Source of the DNA: Salticus scenicus
Taxonomy: Eukaryota > Arthropoda > Arachnida > Araneae > Salticidae
Direction: 5' to 3'
DNA: 64,000 nucleotides
Assembly (NCBI GenBank): GCA_963930645.1
Contig: OZ005649.1
Coordinates: 386,313,887-386,377,886, forward strand
In this document: piece after piece, positions 1 to 10,620 of the stretch
Layout: each line of letters starts with the position of its first letter
How positions within the stretch are numbered: the first letter of the stretch is position 1
The notes under the pieces: generated by a model
The model's input: only the letters and a program-made list of their open reading frames with translations
Databases searched by the model: none
Told to the model about the DNA's origin: nothing
Position numbers and translations under genes: made by a program

Positions 1-2490
1 AAAGTATTAAAAAAGGTAAGTTTCATCAATTTGCAGCACAATAGCTGCTTGTATCAGTATTCGGCAGTGAAAAAAAAACCAATTCAATATATTTCAGCAA
101 TTAAATGTGATTAAACTCAAATTATACCAATGAATTGTGTAAAATTAGATGCTAATTAGCAACTGACATTCATCTAGAATTTCTATTTGAGTATTTTTCT
201 GTTCTCACATTCTTTTTAGAAATCTTACTTTGTTTCTGAGTATGAGTGAGAAATTTTTATCCAGTATTTTTTTTTTTTTAACCTCTGTTGAGAAGCCTGC
301 TATTTGCAGTAAGAAAAGCATTTAGCCTGAGGGCCACAGGTCCTATGTAACTATTATATGTACACAGCAACCCTTTGTAATTACTATAAGCTCCTAGCAA
401 CCCTTTTTAGATACTTCATATACTTTAAGGGACTTCAACACACTTTTTAATTCCCCTTGATTGTGAGAATAAATTTCATCATTCGGTCACAGGGAAATAT
501 CAGAAAATTTGACAATTGGTTGTAAGAAAAAAAATTTGATAAATATGGCTATGGATTACAGGACAAAAAAGTAAAATTGTTTGATCAATTACATTATAAA
601 AAATAAATAAATAAAAAAGTTTTGCCAGTGAGTCTGTTCGTGAGGGAAAAATCCAGAAATTGACCAGCTGTTGTTCAAGGGACAATAGTGTGAAATTACT
701 TGTATCTGCACGAGAAAATTACAAAATTCGACAGCCAGTGTCAAGGAAAAATCAGGAAATCTATCGTTTAAAAAGAATGTTAATTTAATTTCTAAGCAGG
801 TTCCTTCAAATTTTTTTCACCTCAAAATAAGACTCAAAACAAAAATTCTTTTTCTTAAAAATGGGCCTTTCCAAAAACATTTCAATTTCCAAACTAAATC
901 TTTTACAAAATTAATCTTTTAAAAGTAAAACATGACAAATTACTTTTACATTTTACATATATAAAGAAACTTCAAACTATACATATTTTACATAAATATA
1001 TCTTCTAAAAATGTATCTAAACAAGAATCTAGATAAATCTTTTTTTTTTCCCCTCCCTCTCTTTTAAGAATGTATAAAAGCGCCCTTTTTAAAAAAATTC
1101 TTGCCCAGTGGCCTTTTATTTTTAAGTCAACACAAGCTACTATGAAATCTGCAGAGACAAATTTTTAACTACTTTAAAATATTTGACAATTTATTTATTT
1201 TATTTATTTATTTATTTTTTTGACAAATATTTAAAAAAATAATAATAATTTAAAGAAAAAAAATAAACAAAGTTATCATAAATCTATCCTAATACTGAAG
1301 ACATTCATAGAAAAAAAGTGAAAAAGATTATATATATATATATAAAGAAAAGAAAAAATAATTTTTAATTGAGCTAACACTGAATGAATATATAATTTAA
1401 AAAAAAGAATTCACTTTTAATCATTTAAAAAACAAAATAATGTTAGCAATACATGAAACATTAGCTAAATTTTATATTTATTAAAACAGGTTGTATATTT
1501 CAATAAAGTAATAATATAATTAGTAATATTGTACAAGTAATATAACATAATTCAAAATATCTAGAATTAAAATATATACAATAAATTATCAAATTTTGAA
1601 TAACAATTCATGTTCAAAAAATTTTGACAAATTTCTACTATAAAAATAACGCAGAGTTTTGAAATAAAAGTATCAATAACATACTATACTGGGACATGAA
1701 CACCCACCATGAATGAAAACTGGGTACTTACATTTTGAAATAAAATTACTAAACCAAAATTCAATAATCTTATCACTCAAAGTTTTTTTTTTTTTTTTTT
1801 CTAAAAAGTAAACATTATACTAAAATAAAACACTAAATATTGGTTGTAAAACAGGAAATATTAAGGATATTGACACACATACAAATTCCAGATGCATATG
1901 CACTGTCTGCCACCACTTGGCAACTATACAAGGAAGAGAGATAGATATAGTTGGGAGGTGAAGACCAAGAGTGTGTCAAGAATCTAAAAATAAACTACAG
2001 CTACAAAAGCTGGGGGAGGCTCAAAAACCTCTTCACACACAACTAAACCCTTTTAAATGTCCTATTTAATACTTCATATTGTCAGTAAGCAAAATTTCAA
2101 TGCTATCATTAACAAAGTAACCTCCATTCCTTCTTTCCCTTTCAACAACCATTTAAAATATTAGTCTTTCATAGTTATTCCTAAATTTCACTAATAATAA
2201 TAATATAAATATTTTTCTTAAAACAGTACATGTGACAGTGTATGCATTTTATGGGAATAAAAGGTAAGTTTTGTTTTTGTAAATATCCTGAGAAAAGTAA
2301 TTAGAAAAGCTAAACAGATTTGCATGCATGAATTTTGAGAGGTCATTGTACACTTTATATATATATAATCTAGTTTAGATATTTGTAATTAAATATTAGA
2401 AGAATTAAGACAACACAAAAAATTTTTAAACAATGTTATGCTGGAAAGTTAAAATTAAAAAATACTGATCTTCCAGTTTGATATTATAAT
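1..2490. other. AT-rich non-coding stretch
   Basis: No gene is recognised. The stretch is AT-rich, with homopolymers, short (TA)n and TTTA-type simple repeats. One less AT-rich patch at about 1880-2050 could be part of a host untranslated region or an old repeat, but no reading frame supports either. The small open frames here are composition artefacts. Confidence 0.5.
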
Positions 2491-2495
2491 CTAAT

Positions 2496-2942
2496 CAGGG
2501 GTCGATCTAGGTTTTAATTTTTGGGTCCCTTTTTTGTGAAAAACAAAATATTTTTGTGAAATTTTTATTTATTTTTGTGAAATATAAAAAAATTTTGTGA
2601 AAAAGTAAAATATTGTGTAAAATCTTCAGTTTTTACAATCACTTTATGTAATGTTTAATATCAAGTTAATAAAGTTTCATTGAGCCAAATTAAGGCATTA
2701 ATTAAAAATAATACTGAAAATATGAAAACATTTAATAAAAAGATCATTTTTATTAAACAAAATCTTGTGAAGGGACTCATTTTATAAATTTGAATTTTGT
2801 GAAGGGTCCCTTTGTATGGATTTGAATTTTGTGAAGGGTCCCTTTTTATGAATTTGAATTTTGTGTAGGGTCCCTTTTTACTATGTGGAATTTTGTGAAG
2901 GGGACGCAAAAGGGACCCAAATTTTGTCTGGATCGACCCCTG
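2496..2942. mobile_element. Non-autonomous TIR element (CAGGGGTCGATC family), copy 1
   Basis: The element starts CAGGGGTCGATC and ends with its exact inverse, GATCGACCCCTG. CTAAT sits immediately outside both ends (2491-2495 and 2943-2947) and is a candidate 5-bp target duplication. The interior is AT-rich and repeats words like TTTTGTGAA. No transposase is encoded. Related sequence lies at 20332-20746 and a left-end fragment at about 62936. The CAGGG start resembles hAT ends, but the expected 8-bp duplication is not seen, so the superfamily is left open. Confidence 0.75.
2765..2915. repeat. ~33-bp minisatellite inside the TIR element
   Basis: Four to five imperfect head-to-tail units share the words TTTTGTGAAGGG and TCCCTTT at about 33-bp spacing. 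The unit is close to a multiple of three, so it produces a spurious repetitive open frame on the minus strand (2661-2909), which is not a gene. The related copy near 20.6 kb carries the same units in more degraded form. Confidence 0.75.
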
Positions 2943-2947
2943 CTAAT

Positions 2948-4960
2948 ATTATTTAAACTTAATAAAGTTTCCTTAATTTTTTTCATATGAATTTTCAGTA
3001 ATAATAAAATTTTCAAAACAAAAATTGACTAGATTTAAATTTAAGGATGAAAAATAATAATGGTGATATTACTTGATTTTTGAATTTCAGCATTTCATAT
3101 TTAATAAGAAAATATGTCTCTTTTCTTAACTGTCAATGCATAAATACATAATAATAACAATAACCACCCAAATAGATTGTGAAATCTTTTTGCATGTGTT
3201 CTTATTATTTATAAGACTTATTTTAAAATACATATAATGTTTATTAGAAATGGAAACAATGTAAATTTTGCTTATATCACCAAATATCTTTTAGATTTTT
3301 ACTAATGATTCTTTTTTTTTTTTTTTTTTTTTTTTAATTTTAGATTTTCTTTAATTGCAGTAATTCTACTGAATGACATGAAATCATTAAAATATACGTA
3401 TTTTTACATTTTTTTCTTATTTTCAAATAACTTCAATTTTTTTTAATATTGTTGTTATTATTGTTGCAATTCTACTGTGAATAGAATTGTATATGGCACT
3501 AAATCACCAGAACAAAAATTATTTTTAATATTACAGTATTCTATTAATATAAGATCATAATGCAATTGGGCATTTGTAGGCATAAAATAAGTTCTTAAGT
3601 GTAATTTTGATAAGTACAGCACACTTATTTTTGTTAAGTATTTTAAGAAAAATATAAAATACAGTAATTTTCATACTAATTCTTCGTACATGATTTTATT
3701 TGTTTACTTATTTATTTTGAATTTGTAATAAAAGTCTATCCTATGTAATTTTTTTAAATTCCTCTGCTTTTAAAAACTGTAGATGAATCAAGAAAAATTT
3801 AATAATATTAAATTAAATATTAGCAAAATATCAAACTTTCAAAGTTATATTTGATTTATAGAATTTTTAGACCAATGTTTAACAGATAAATTACATGTTA
3901 ATTAAAAACAAAAACCTTAATAAGCAAAAGTGACAGACTCACTTCTAAAATAAGCCATTACATTTTTTGTATTGTTTGATATTTTAATGTACATGCTGGT
4001 CAAATTTAATTTTGATTGCAGCAAATACAGTTAAATCAAATAATTAGAGTGGTCATTCAATAAATTTTAATAACTAAATTGTTCACAAGAAGATTTCAAA
4101 AAAAAAAAAAAAAAAAGAAAAAAGAAAGAAAGAAAGAAGGGGGGGGGGGGTGTACCATTCAATTGGAAATTTTCTTTTTTTATATTGATATTTACAAAAA
4201 AAAAAGTTTAAAGATTCATTTTTATAATTTAATCAATAACTTAAGATTGTTAAAAGCAAAACTTGATTTTTTAATATAAAATAAAAATCTCTATGCAATA
4301 TATCTTTAAATAAGCTTAAATACAATTTTTTGTTAAATTTATTGTAGCAATTAATGTGCAAATATTTTTAATATTAAAAATTTAGCTAATTTTCTTGGCA
4401 ACACCAAAAGTGAAAATTTTACTTGTAAATTCAGATTTAATTAACTTATATATATTAGAAACTTTGAGATTATGTTAAGGATTAATTGCAATAGTACTTA
4501 TTTATTTTATAAATATGTTCATTTATTTTATTTTATTTATATTAAGCAAATTATTATTTTATTAATTTTCCTTTTCATTGTTTAAAAAAAAAGAATTTAA
4601 ACAAATTCATTTTATAACTTTGTTTTGCTTTTCTCAAACTATTCAATTTAAAAAGCAGTGAAGTATAATAGTACTAATTTGCACTCATTTCATTTAAGCT
4701 TTTCCTTAATTTAGATTAGATCAATGCTTAAGCTTGTAAAAAATTTTCTTTAGCACTTTAGCTAAAATTTTCAAGCATATTTTAGCTTTTTCATTCAGGG
4801 GGGGGGGGGGGGGATCATAAATTATATTATGAAAATTCTTATTCTTAAATACTTTGAACAAACTTTAATTAAAAAAAATTTATTCATTGTTAATTTTACT
4901 TTGATAAACTGCAAATTTTACACATAATTTAATAATTATTTTGTTTTTTAAAAATAAAAA
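2948..4960. other. AT-rich stretch with poly-G tracts
   Basis: No gene is seen. The stretch contains poly-T at about 3312-3335, an A tract and GAAA repeats running into 12 G at 4139-4150, and an uninterrupted run of 16 G at 4798-4813. Words around 4730-4800 (TTAGCTAAAATTTT) recur near 12.28 kb, so part of this is old dispersed repeat. Confidence 0.5.
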
Positions 4961-6473
4961 AATCTGGAGTGACTCCACTGGACTTTCCAAACATTGAGTA
5001 ATTAACGGTTTTGTAGATAAAGTAAAGTGAGAGGAGTTGTTAAATAAACAAAAGGGAGAAAATTATAATAGGGTGTTTGAGTATTTTTCTCCATATGGTA
5101 CACGATGTTTAATTTAATGTTACAGAACTTTGAGCCCATAGATTATAATGATAAAGAATTTTTACTTTCCTCTATATTCAATAGAAGAAACTATTGGATT
5201 CGTAAAAATTTTCGACCTCGGGTTTTTGATGGATTTACACGTTTTGAGAGCTGTAGAACACGATTTGACCATTTTTAGAAAATGTCTGTCTGTGTGTGTG
5301 TGTGACAAAATTTTGTGGCAACTGTATCTCAGGAACTACTGCACAGAATTTCATACAAATCGGTACGTTGTTGCACCTTGACATAAATTAGTGCCTATCA
5401 ACTTTTGGTAAAAATTGTCCAACAGGTTGCGTTGCCATCCCGCTTTTTCTAAATTTTTAACATGGTGATATAGGACAAAATTTTGTATAAATGTGCATAA
5501 AGAGAATTATTTTTTAGTAATCATTATGATATTTACAAGAATTATTTATAATAGAGATAATCAACTGGGAAAAAAAATTTTGTATGTGTAAGAGCCTCGC
5601 CACCCCCCCCCCCCCCGGGGGGAAGTCCCCCCTCGAGGGGAGTAAATTTTCAAGATGGGTATCTTTTGAAAGGTCTCGCCAATACCTTTAAAACGAATGG
5701 TTGAACTAATTTAAAACAAAGTTATCGATTTTTTTTACTTTTAACGAAAAAAAACAAAAAAAAATCTTTTTTTTTTTTTTTTTGTTATATTGTTACTGAG
5801 GGAAATTGTATAGGAAAATATAGAAGAAAGTCTTGTGGTGGTCACAACATACTAGTCCGCTGTGTCCCTGTAAAAACCTATAAATGCTAGATTTATTAAA
5901 ATGGTTATAGTTAGTGCAACAGTGACTTATAATATTTTTAAAATTTTTCAGCTATATTGAATAATGCGTTTAGACACTATTGCATTTTTAAACATTTGGT
6001 CCCATAGGCCATAATGATAAAGAATTTTTCTTTGTGTCCCTGTAAAAAAACTGTAAGTGCTAAATTCACCAAAATCTATACAGCTCATGCAACTGTGACC
6101 TATAATATGTGTATAAATTTTTTGTTTAGTTTAATAAGGCGTTTAGACGCTATCACACTTTTAAAAATTTGGCCCCGTAGGCCATAATGATAAAGAAATT
6201 TTCTTGGTGTCCCTGTTAAGAAATTATAAGTGATAGATTCACCAAAATCAATAGGATTTGTGCTACGGTGACTTACAACATACGTACCAACTTTCAGCTC
6301 AATTGAGCAAAGTGTTTAGACGCTAGCGTGTTCACTCACACACATACATAATCGTAAAAATAATGAAAATGGACTCAGGGGACCTCAAAACGTATAGAAG
6401 CATCAAAACCTCAAATTTGGATTTTTGACATGACTACAATACTTTCCTCACTATAGTATTCGGAAAGTAAAAA
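4961..6473 (-). mobile_element. 172-bp-unit repeat family, copy A (Helentron/HINE-like candidate)
   Basis: Three copies of this family occur here (4961, 15469 and 63290 onward). Each starts right after an A tract with the same word, ATCTGGAGTGACTCC, which contains the palindrome TGGAGTGACTCCA (4965-4977). The body is built of about 172-bp units marked by CCATAATGATAAAGAA and TGTCCCTGTAAAAA (for example at about 6003 and 6176). The right end is a hairpin TACTTTCC...GGAAAGTA (6440-6469). Read on the minus strand this gives a 5' hairpin, internal tandem repeats, and a 3' palindrome ending in a T tract, which resembles Helentron-associated HINE elements. That assignment is inferred. Copy A is interrupted by a nested Helitron at 5171-5855. 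Confidence 0.6.
5171..5855 (+). mobile_element. Non-autonomous Helitron nested in copy A
   Basis: This segment is absent from copies B and C of the host repeat, which shows it is an insertion. Its 3' end has a hairpin TTGTG-GTGGT-CACAA (5833-5847), then seven to eight bases and CTAG, followed by T, the canonical Helitron end. A second copy at 62087-62857 has the same hairpin with one loop change and also ends CTAG/T. The 5' end is less certain (TCTATATTC at 5171). The interior has a 14-C run meeting a G run (5603-5622). No Rep/helicase is encoded. Confidence 0.7.
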
Positions 6474-7416
6474 GGGATAGCTATATGTGCAAAAAATGTA
6501 AAAATCATTTTAAAAGGCAGTAGATGGTACCAAGTAGAGTAGATCATTATGCAATATGAATACTAGTGCTGAGAACATTTCTATGAAGCAAATTAAAGCT
6601 TGATTTGGACTAAATATAAGATTAAAAGCCTTTTTTCATAACTAGTATTGAAACTAGTCCAATAATTTAAACTTACACTTAGTTAATTCAAACTAGAAAA
6701 TTATTATGAAAAAACTAATAATAATACTGTTACAGAATTGTGTCACTCTTAATTTTCTTGCTTATATTGCCACTTCTTTAGTACGTGCTTTATTAATCAC
6801 ATTGAAAAAATCATTATTTTCTCAAGTATGTGAATATTGTGAACTATTGAGGAGAGTTATCAATTTGTACTTCTAAATTTTCAAGATATAGCAAAAACAG
6901 TGAGTAAGTCATATAAAAAGACATTGGCTTTCATAAATAATAATAATAATGATTTTTAATTATCTCAATACTTAGCTAAAAAATTGCAACCAATTGACCA
7001 AGTTATTTTAAAACCTAAAAATATGCATATCTAAAGACTTTTATGAGTTTTTTTTTTTTTTTTTTTTTTTTTCAATAAATTGTGGTGAAAGTTTTTGGGA
7101 AACTAGAAATTATTAAATACTGCTTCCATGTTCCATCATGCTGTAATTACAGATATTGAATGCATGCATAAAAATTATAACAATATATGGTACCTGAATT
7201 TTCATTAAAATTGTTTGTAAATAGTGCTGTAGAATATATTAATTTTACAATTTGTAATAACTTGGCACAGATAAACTTTATTTAAGGGATGCGCAAAATT
7301 TTAACACAATTAGAAAATATCTCAAGGTTCCAATGCAGTAAGCAGAAAAAGAAATAAATCAAAAAATTATATTGAAATTCAGGAACTGTTGATCACAACT
7401 TGTTGACCTAGTGAGT

Positions 7417-7453
<37 letters not shown>

Positions 7454-7610
7454 AAGTAAAGAAGTGTTTATCTTGGATCATATCAGAAGTCCTTTTGTGT
7501 GTGTGTGAATCTTGTTCCTAGATTTTAGATGACTTTAAATTCAGTTAATTTGTTTAGAAGCCAACAGAAGATTTTATTCTCTAATTTTAAACATAGAAGA
7601 AACCTTAAAA
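6474..7610. other. AT-rich stretch, no gene seen
   Basis: AT-rich DNA with long poly-T tracts at about 7050-7072 and 7420-7449 and a short GT microsatellite near 7497. Nothing in it resembles a coding exon or structured RNA. Confidence 0.5.
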
Positions 7611-7614
7611 CACT

Positions 7615-7881
7615 GTGTGTCGTTGTTTAAATTTTTTTAAAGCCTTAGCCAAAATATTTAAAAAACAAGACATTAAAATAGAATTTGATAAAGCCAGTAA
7701 AATTGCAAATTACGATGATTATTACTACGCGATGTTCAGAGAATCAATTGAAATTACAACCAATAGTGAGGCATGCAAGGGCAGCAGCGCAGTAGCCCCA
7801 GACTGTGTATGGCGCCACCTTATGGTGAAAGAAGATCAACATCAGTCAAGCTCAAGTCTTCCACAGAGGATGTCGTTCTGA
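7615..7881 (+). pseudogene. Penelope-like retroelement, 3' end of the RT/GIY-YIG endonuclease gene
   Basis: Penelope-like elements encode a reverse transcriptase followed by a GIY-YIG endonuclease. The best-supported part here is about 7660-7775, reading as HDIKIEF-like sequence, a tyrosine-rich segment and then REIEI-type residues (R-E-S-I-E-I). This matches the final helix of Penelope GIY-YIG domains, which carries the catalytic glutamate. The rest of the domain and all of the reverse transcriptase are missing, so the copy is 5'-truncated, which is usual for such elements. The first ~15 codons are AT-rich and probably not homologous. The TGA stop (7879-7881) lies inside the catalytic core of the hammerhead motif that follows, an arrangement that supports both calls. 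Recognition is by eye. Confidence 0.6.
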
Positions 7882-7918
7882 TGAGGGCCGGGTACCCGGC
7901 TGAAAAATTTAAACAACA
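7871..7918 (+). ncRNA. Hammerhead ribozyme motif (type I-like, Penelope-associated)
   Basis: The conserved core CTGATGAG (7878-7885) is followed by a GC-rich stem II, the palindrome GCCGGGTACCCGGC (7887-7900), and then GAAA (7902-7905). A minimal stem III can form from AA/UU at 7905-7910. The likely cleavage site is UA after 7911. Stem I pairs 7871-7877 with 7912-7918 with one C-A mismatch. Very short stem III is characteristic of the hammerheads known from Penelope-like elements, and this one directly follows a Penelope coding tail. An extra G at 7885-7886, the mismatch and the weak stem III suggest it may be partly decayed. Confidence 0.6.
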
Positions 7919-7929
7919 ACGCACAAAGT

Positions 7930-8445
7930 AATGTTTTAGGGGTTTTTCTATGTTTATAATTAAAGTTTAATACTTCGTTTTTACTTATATATTTAAAGAT
8001 TTTATTCTCATTTTAATTTTACATTTCAACAAGAGTTTCAGTATGAAACTAGGAGTGATGTTGAACGCCCGGTTTTTCTGAAAACAAAAGGAACTATGTC
8101 ATACTATATAACTGACATATGAAGAAATTATGCAATTTTATTTGTTCATACAAAATTGTTTAATGCCGGGTAAAAATTCAATGGTACCCAATGTCAGTGA
8201 AATTTCTGCTTTTATTGCAGATAAATTAGAACTAATTTGAAATTCTGCCTTGTTTCTAATTGCTTCTATGAAAATAATTCTTCGAATCATTAGATCATTT
8301 TGAAATACATCAAATAATATACATCATTACATCAAATAACTTTTTACTTTCACCTAAAGAAAGAACTGTTTACCTGTTGTTGGACACTTTAATTCTATTT
8401 CCTATCAAAGCTAAACCATTTCTAAAGGTTTTGAGTAGGGATGCA
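7930..8445. other. AT-rich stretch, no gene seen
   Basis: Unannotated DNA between the Penelope fragment and the hAT-like relic. GCCGGGTAAAAA near 8165 echoes the ribozyme stem and may be more decayed retroelement sequence. No open frame of interest. Confidence 0.35.
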
Positions 8446-8449
8446 CTGA

Positions 8450-9515
8450 ATATTTGGTATATATTCGGTATAGGTATTCGGCCATTCTACCGAATATTCG
8501 GTTTGGCCGAATCTAAAACTACCGTATATTTCCGTGTATAAGCCGAGAATTTTTGGAAATTTTTCGGAAGCTGTATTATAATGGTCGGCTTATATACGGA
8601 TCTACATTTCTAGCAAAAAACGTACTTCAGAAACAATGATTGAATACATATATTTTAAGCTTAAAAAGTATATATAAAGTAAAATAGTTATATTAAACCT
8701 TATTTTTAAATAATTATCACATATAAAACTCTTAAATTAGCAATTTTAAATTTATTTCACGAAACGCTCGATGTAGTCACGTTTGTTTACATTTCTTTTT
8801 GACCTGCCGGTAACTGAAGTCATCGGCAGAGTGCACGAACGGAGTAAATTCTCTGTCTGATTCAGAAACAGTATAAGAGAAACTTGAAAAAAAACAGGAC
8901 TCCCGATCATATTTTTAATTTATACAATTAAATTTAAATCATCTCTTGTTTAAAATGTTTCTAGGCTTACACTAACAAAAGCGGCAAAGCTTCGTTTTTT
9001 TTAATGGAAGTATTTTTATTTTGTTGAAGATTGCCTTGAAGCACTGCTAAAAATACTGAAAAGTAGAAATATACAAAATAATTTAGATAGGTCATTAAAA
9101 AATACCGGGCCGGGACTTGCGTTCGCGTCTGTGTTTGCCTCCCTTCTGATAGGGTTGCCAGAGTTAAAACTATCGCCGTTGGCGAACACACTGCGAACGT
9201 TTTACGTTATGGCTAAGCAAGGTAAGGAATTCTATTGGATAAGCACGCATTTCGCGCGATTTCATTGGACAGATTATCCTGAAGGTTGTATAGATAGGCA
9301 ATATTTTCTCCATTTTGGCGATATACTCGAACTTTAAAAAGATTTTTTTTTCAATTCGGCTTATACACGGGTTTGCAATTTTGGGCAAATTTCTGCAGGG
9401 AAAAATGTACTCTTGGCTTTCATACGGATCGGCTTATATTCGGAAATATACGGTAATTGGCTAGCCAAATATTCGGTTTGGCCGAATATCAAACTATCTG
9501 GTTACTATTCGGCTA
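8450..9515. mobile_element. hAT-like relic with ATTCGG palindromes, split by a mariner-like insertion
   Basis: Both flanks of the inner element carry the same palindromic vocabulary (ATATTCGGTTTGGCCGAATA). The left end reads TAGGGATGCACTGAATAT, a common start of hAT-type elements in animals. The right boundary is unclear (about 9510). The relic holds no coding sequence. The inner element at 8522-9453 inserted later, because relic sequence continues on both sides of it. Confidence 0.55.
8522..9453. mobile_element. Tc1/mariner-type non-autonomous element
   Basis: TA dinucleotides flank the ends (8520-8521 and 9454-9455). Terminal inverted repeats of about 25 bp start CCGTATATTTCCG and continue with TATAAGCCGA, with two or three mismatches between ends. 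The element is 932 bp. Small open frames inside overlap on both strands and show no DDE/DDD transposase motif, so it is non-autonomous. Confidence 0.7.
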
Positions 9516-9784
9516 GTTTAAAAAAAAAAAAAGAATTTTTATGTGTTCAACTTTTAATCATTTGAAAAAATTTTAATTATCATCAAATTAAGATTTTTCA
9601 AAGTAATTAAGAAATAGATTATATTTAAATGAAAGCAATTGTTTTATATAGTTTCAAGTAACATTAAAGAAAATTAATTATTAGTTCCATTAATCATAAC
9701 AATAATAGCTAACAAAAGTTGTCTTTATCAATAACAGTATAACAATATATGTTTCTAAAGTTGAGTTAAGAAAGAGCGTATTTT

Positions 9785-10030
9785 CACATATGGTTTTCGA
9801 CAGTTTTTTGACGGTTTAAACCAGTTTTTGACACCTGTCATGTCAAAAAACAGTTTTTGAGGTCAAAGAAAACAACCCTGTAACATACACACAGACCAAC
9901 CTCTAAAAACCTGTTTTTCGGATTCAGGGTACTCCAAAATGTGTAAATATAACAAAAACTCAAATTTGAAATTTTGACACAAAAACAATACAGTTTCCCT
10001 ACCTTATATATCGGTAAAAGAAAGTAAAAA
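9785..10030. mobile_element. Decayed repeat mosaic: hAT end plus hairpin-terminated family end
   Basis: At 9790-9890 the words TTTTTGACGGTTTAAAC, TGTCATGTCAAAAA and a closing CAACCCTG match the end of the hAT element at 12670-14352. Adjacent sequence (9890-10030) matches the terminal region of the TACTTTCC hairpin families, including ACACACAGACCAAC and a closing GAAAGTAAAAAG. The same end recurs at about 28310-28450. Confidence 0.5.
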
Positions 10031-10031
10031 G

Positions 10032-10616
10032 CAACAAAAAAAAAAAAAAAAAAATGTGCTTTATAAAACCCTGTTTTAAATTAAAATAACTTTTAGAAAG
10101 CAATACGGGAGATTCAATTAGATTTTAAACTGTCTTTAGCTTTTATTGAGGATATTGTATTTTGTGAATATACGTGAGCAAGAACTTTACTAAAAAGCGA
10201 AAATCGGATAATTTTATGAAATATCTCTGTATAATAATCACAAATTTTTAATCAAATGTTTGCAGGCAAAAATTACAAAAACACAGAAAATATCGAGAAT
10301 CATTTAAATAAATGATATACTTGGATTTAATTTAAATTTTTAGTAGGTGAATTTAAATTGAAATCACTTTTTCAATTTGTACATATGACATAGTACCCTT
10401 TTTACTTATAATAAAAATTAAACAATGTTCCATTGATTCATGTTTCTTAAATAAAAAGTATGGATGCTCAGTTAAAATCATCAGTGAAGTAAGAGATAGA
10501 AAATGAAGCTGACGTTAACTAAGTGATAATATGTGAGGATAACCATTTATATCCCGATAATGATCGAAAATATGTACTACCTATTTGGAAATTTGATTTT
10601 AGAGACAGTTAATTAC
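10032..10616. other. AT-rich stretch, no gene seen
   Basis: Plain AT-rich DNA with a poly-A tract at about 10036-10054. No repeats shared with the rest of the window were noticed. Confidence 0.4.
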
Positions 10617-10620
10617 ATAT

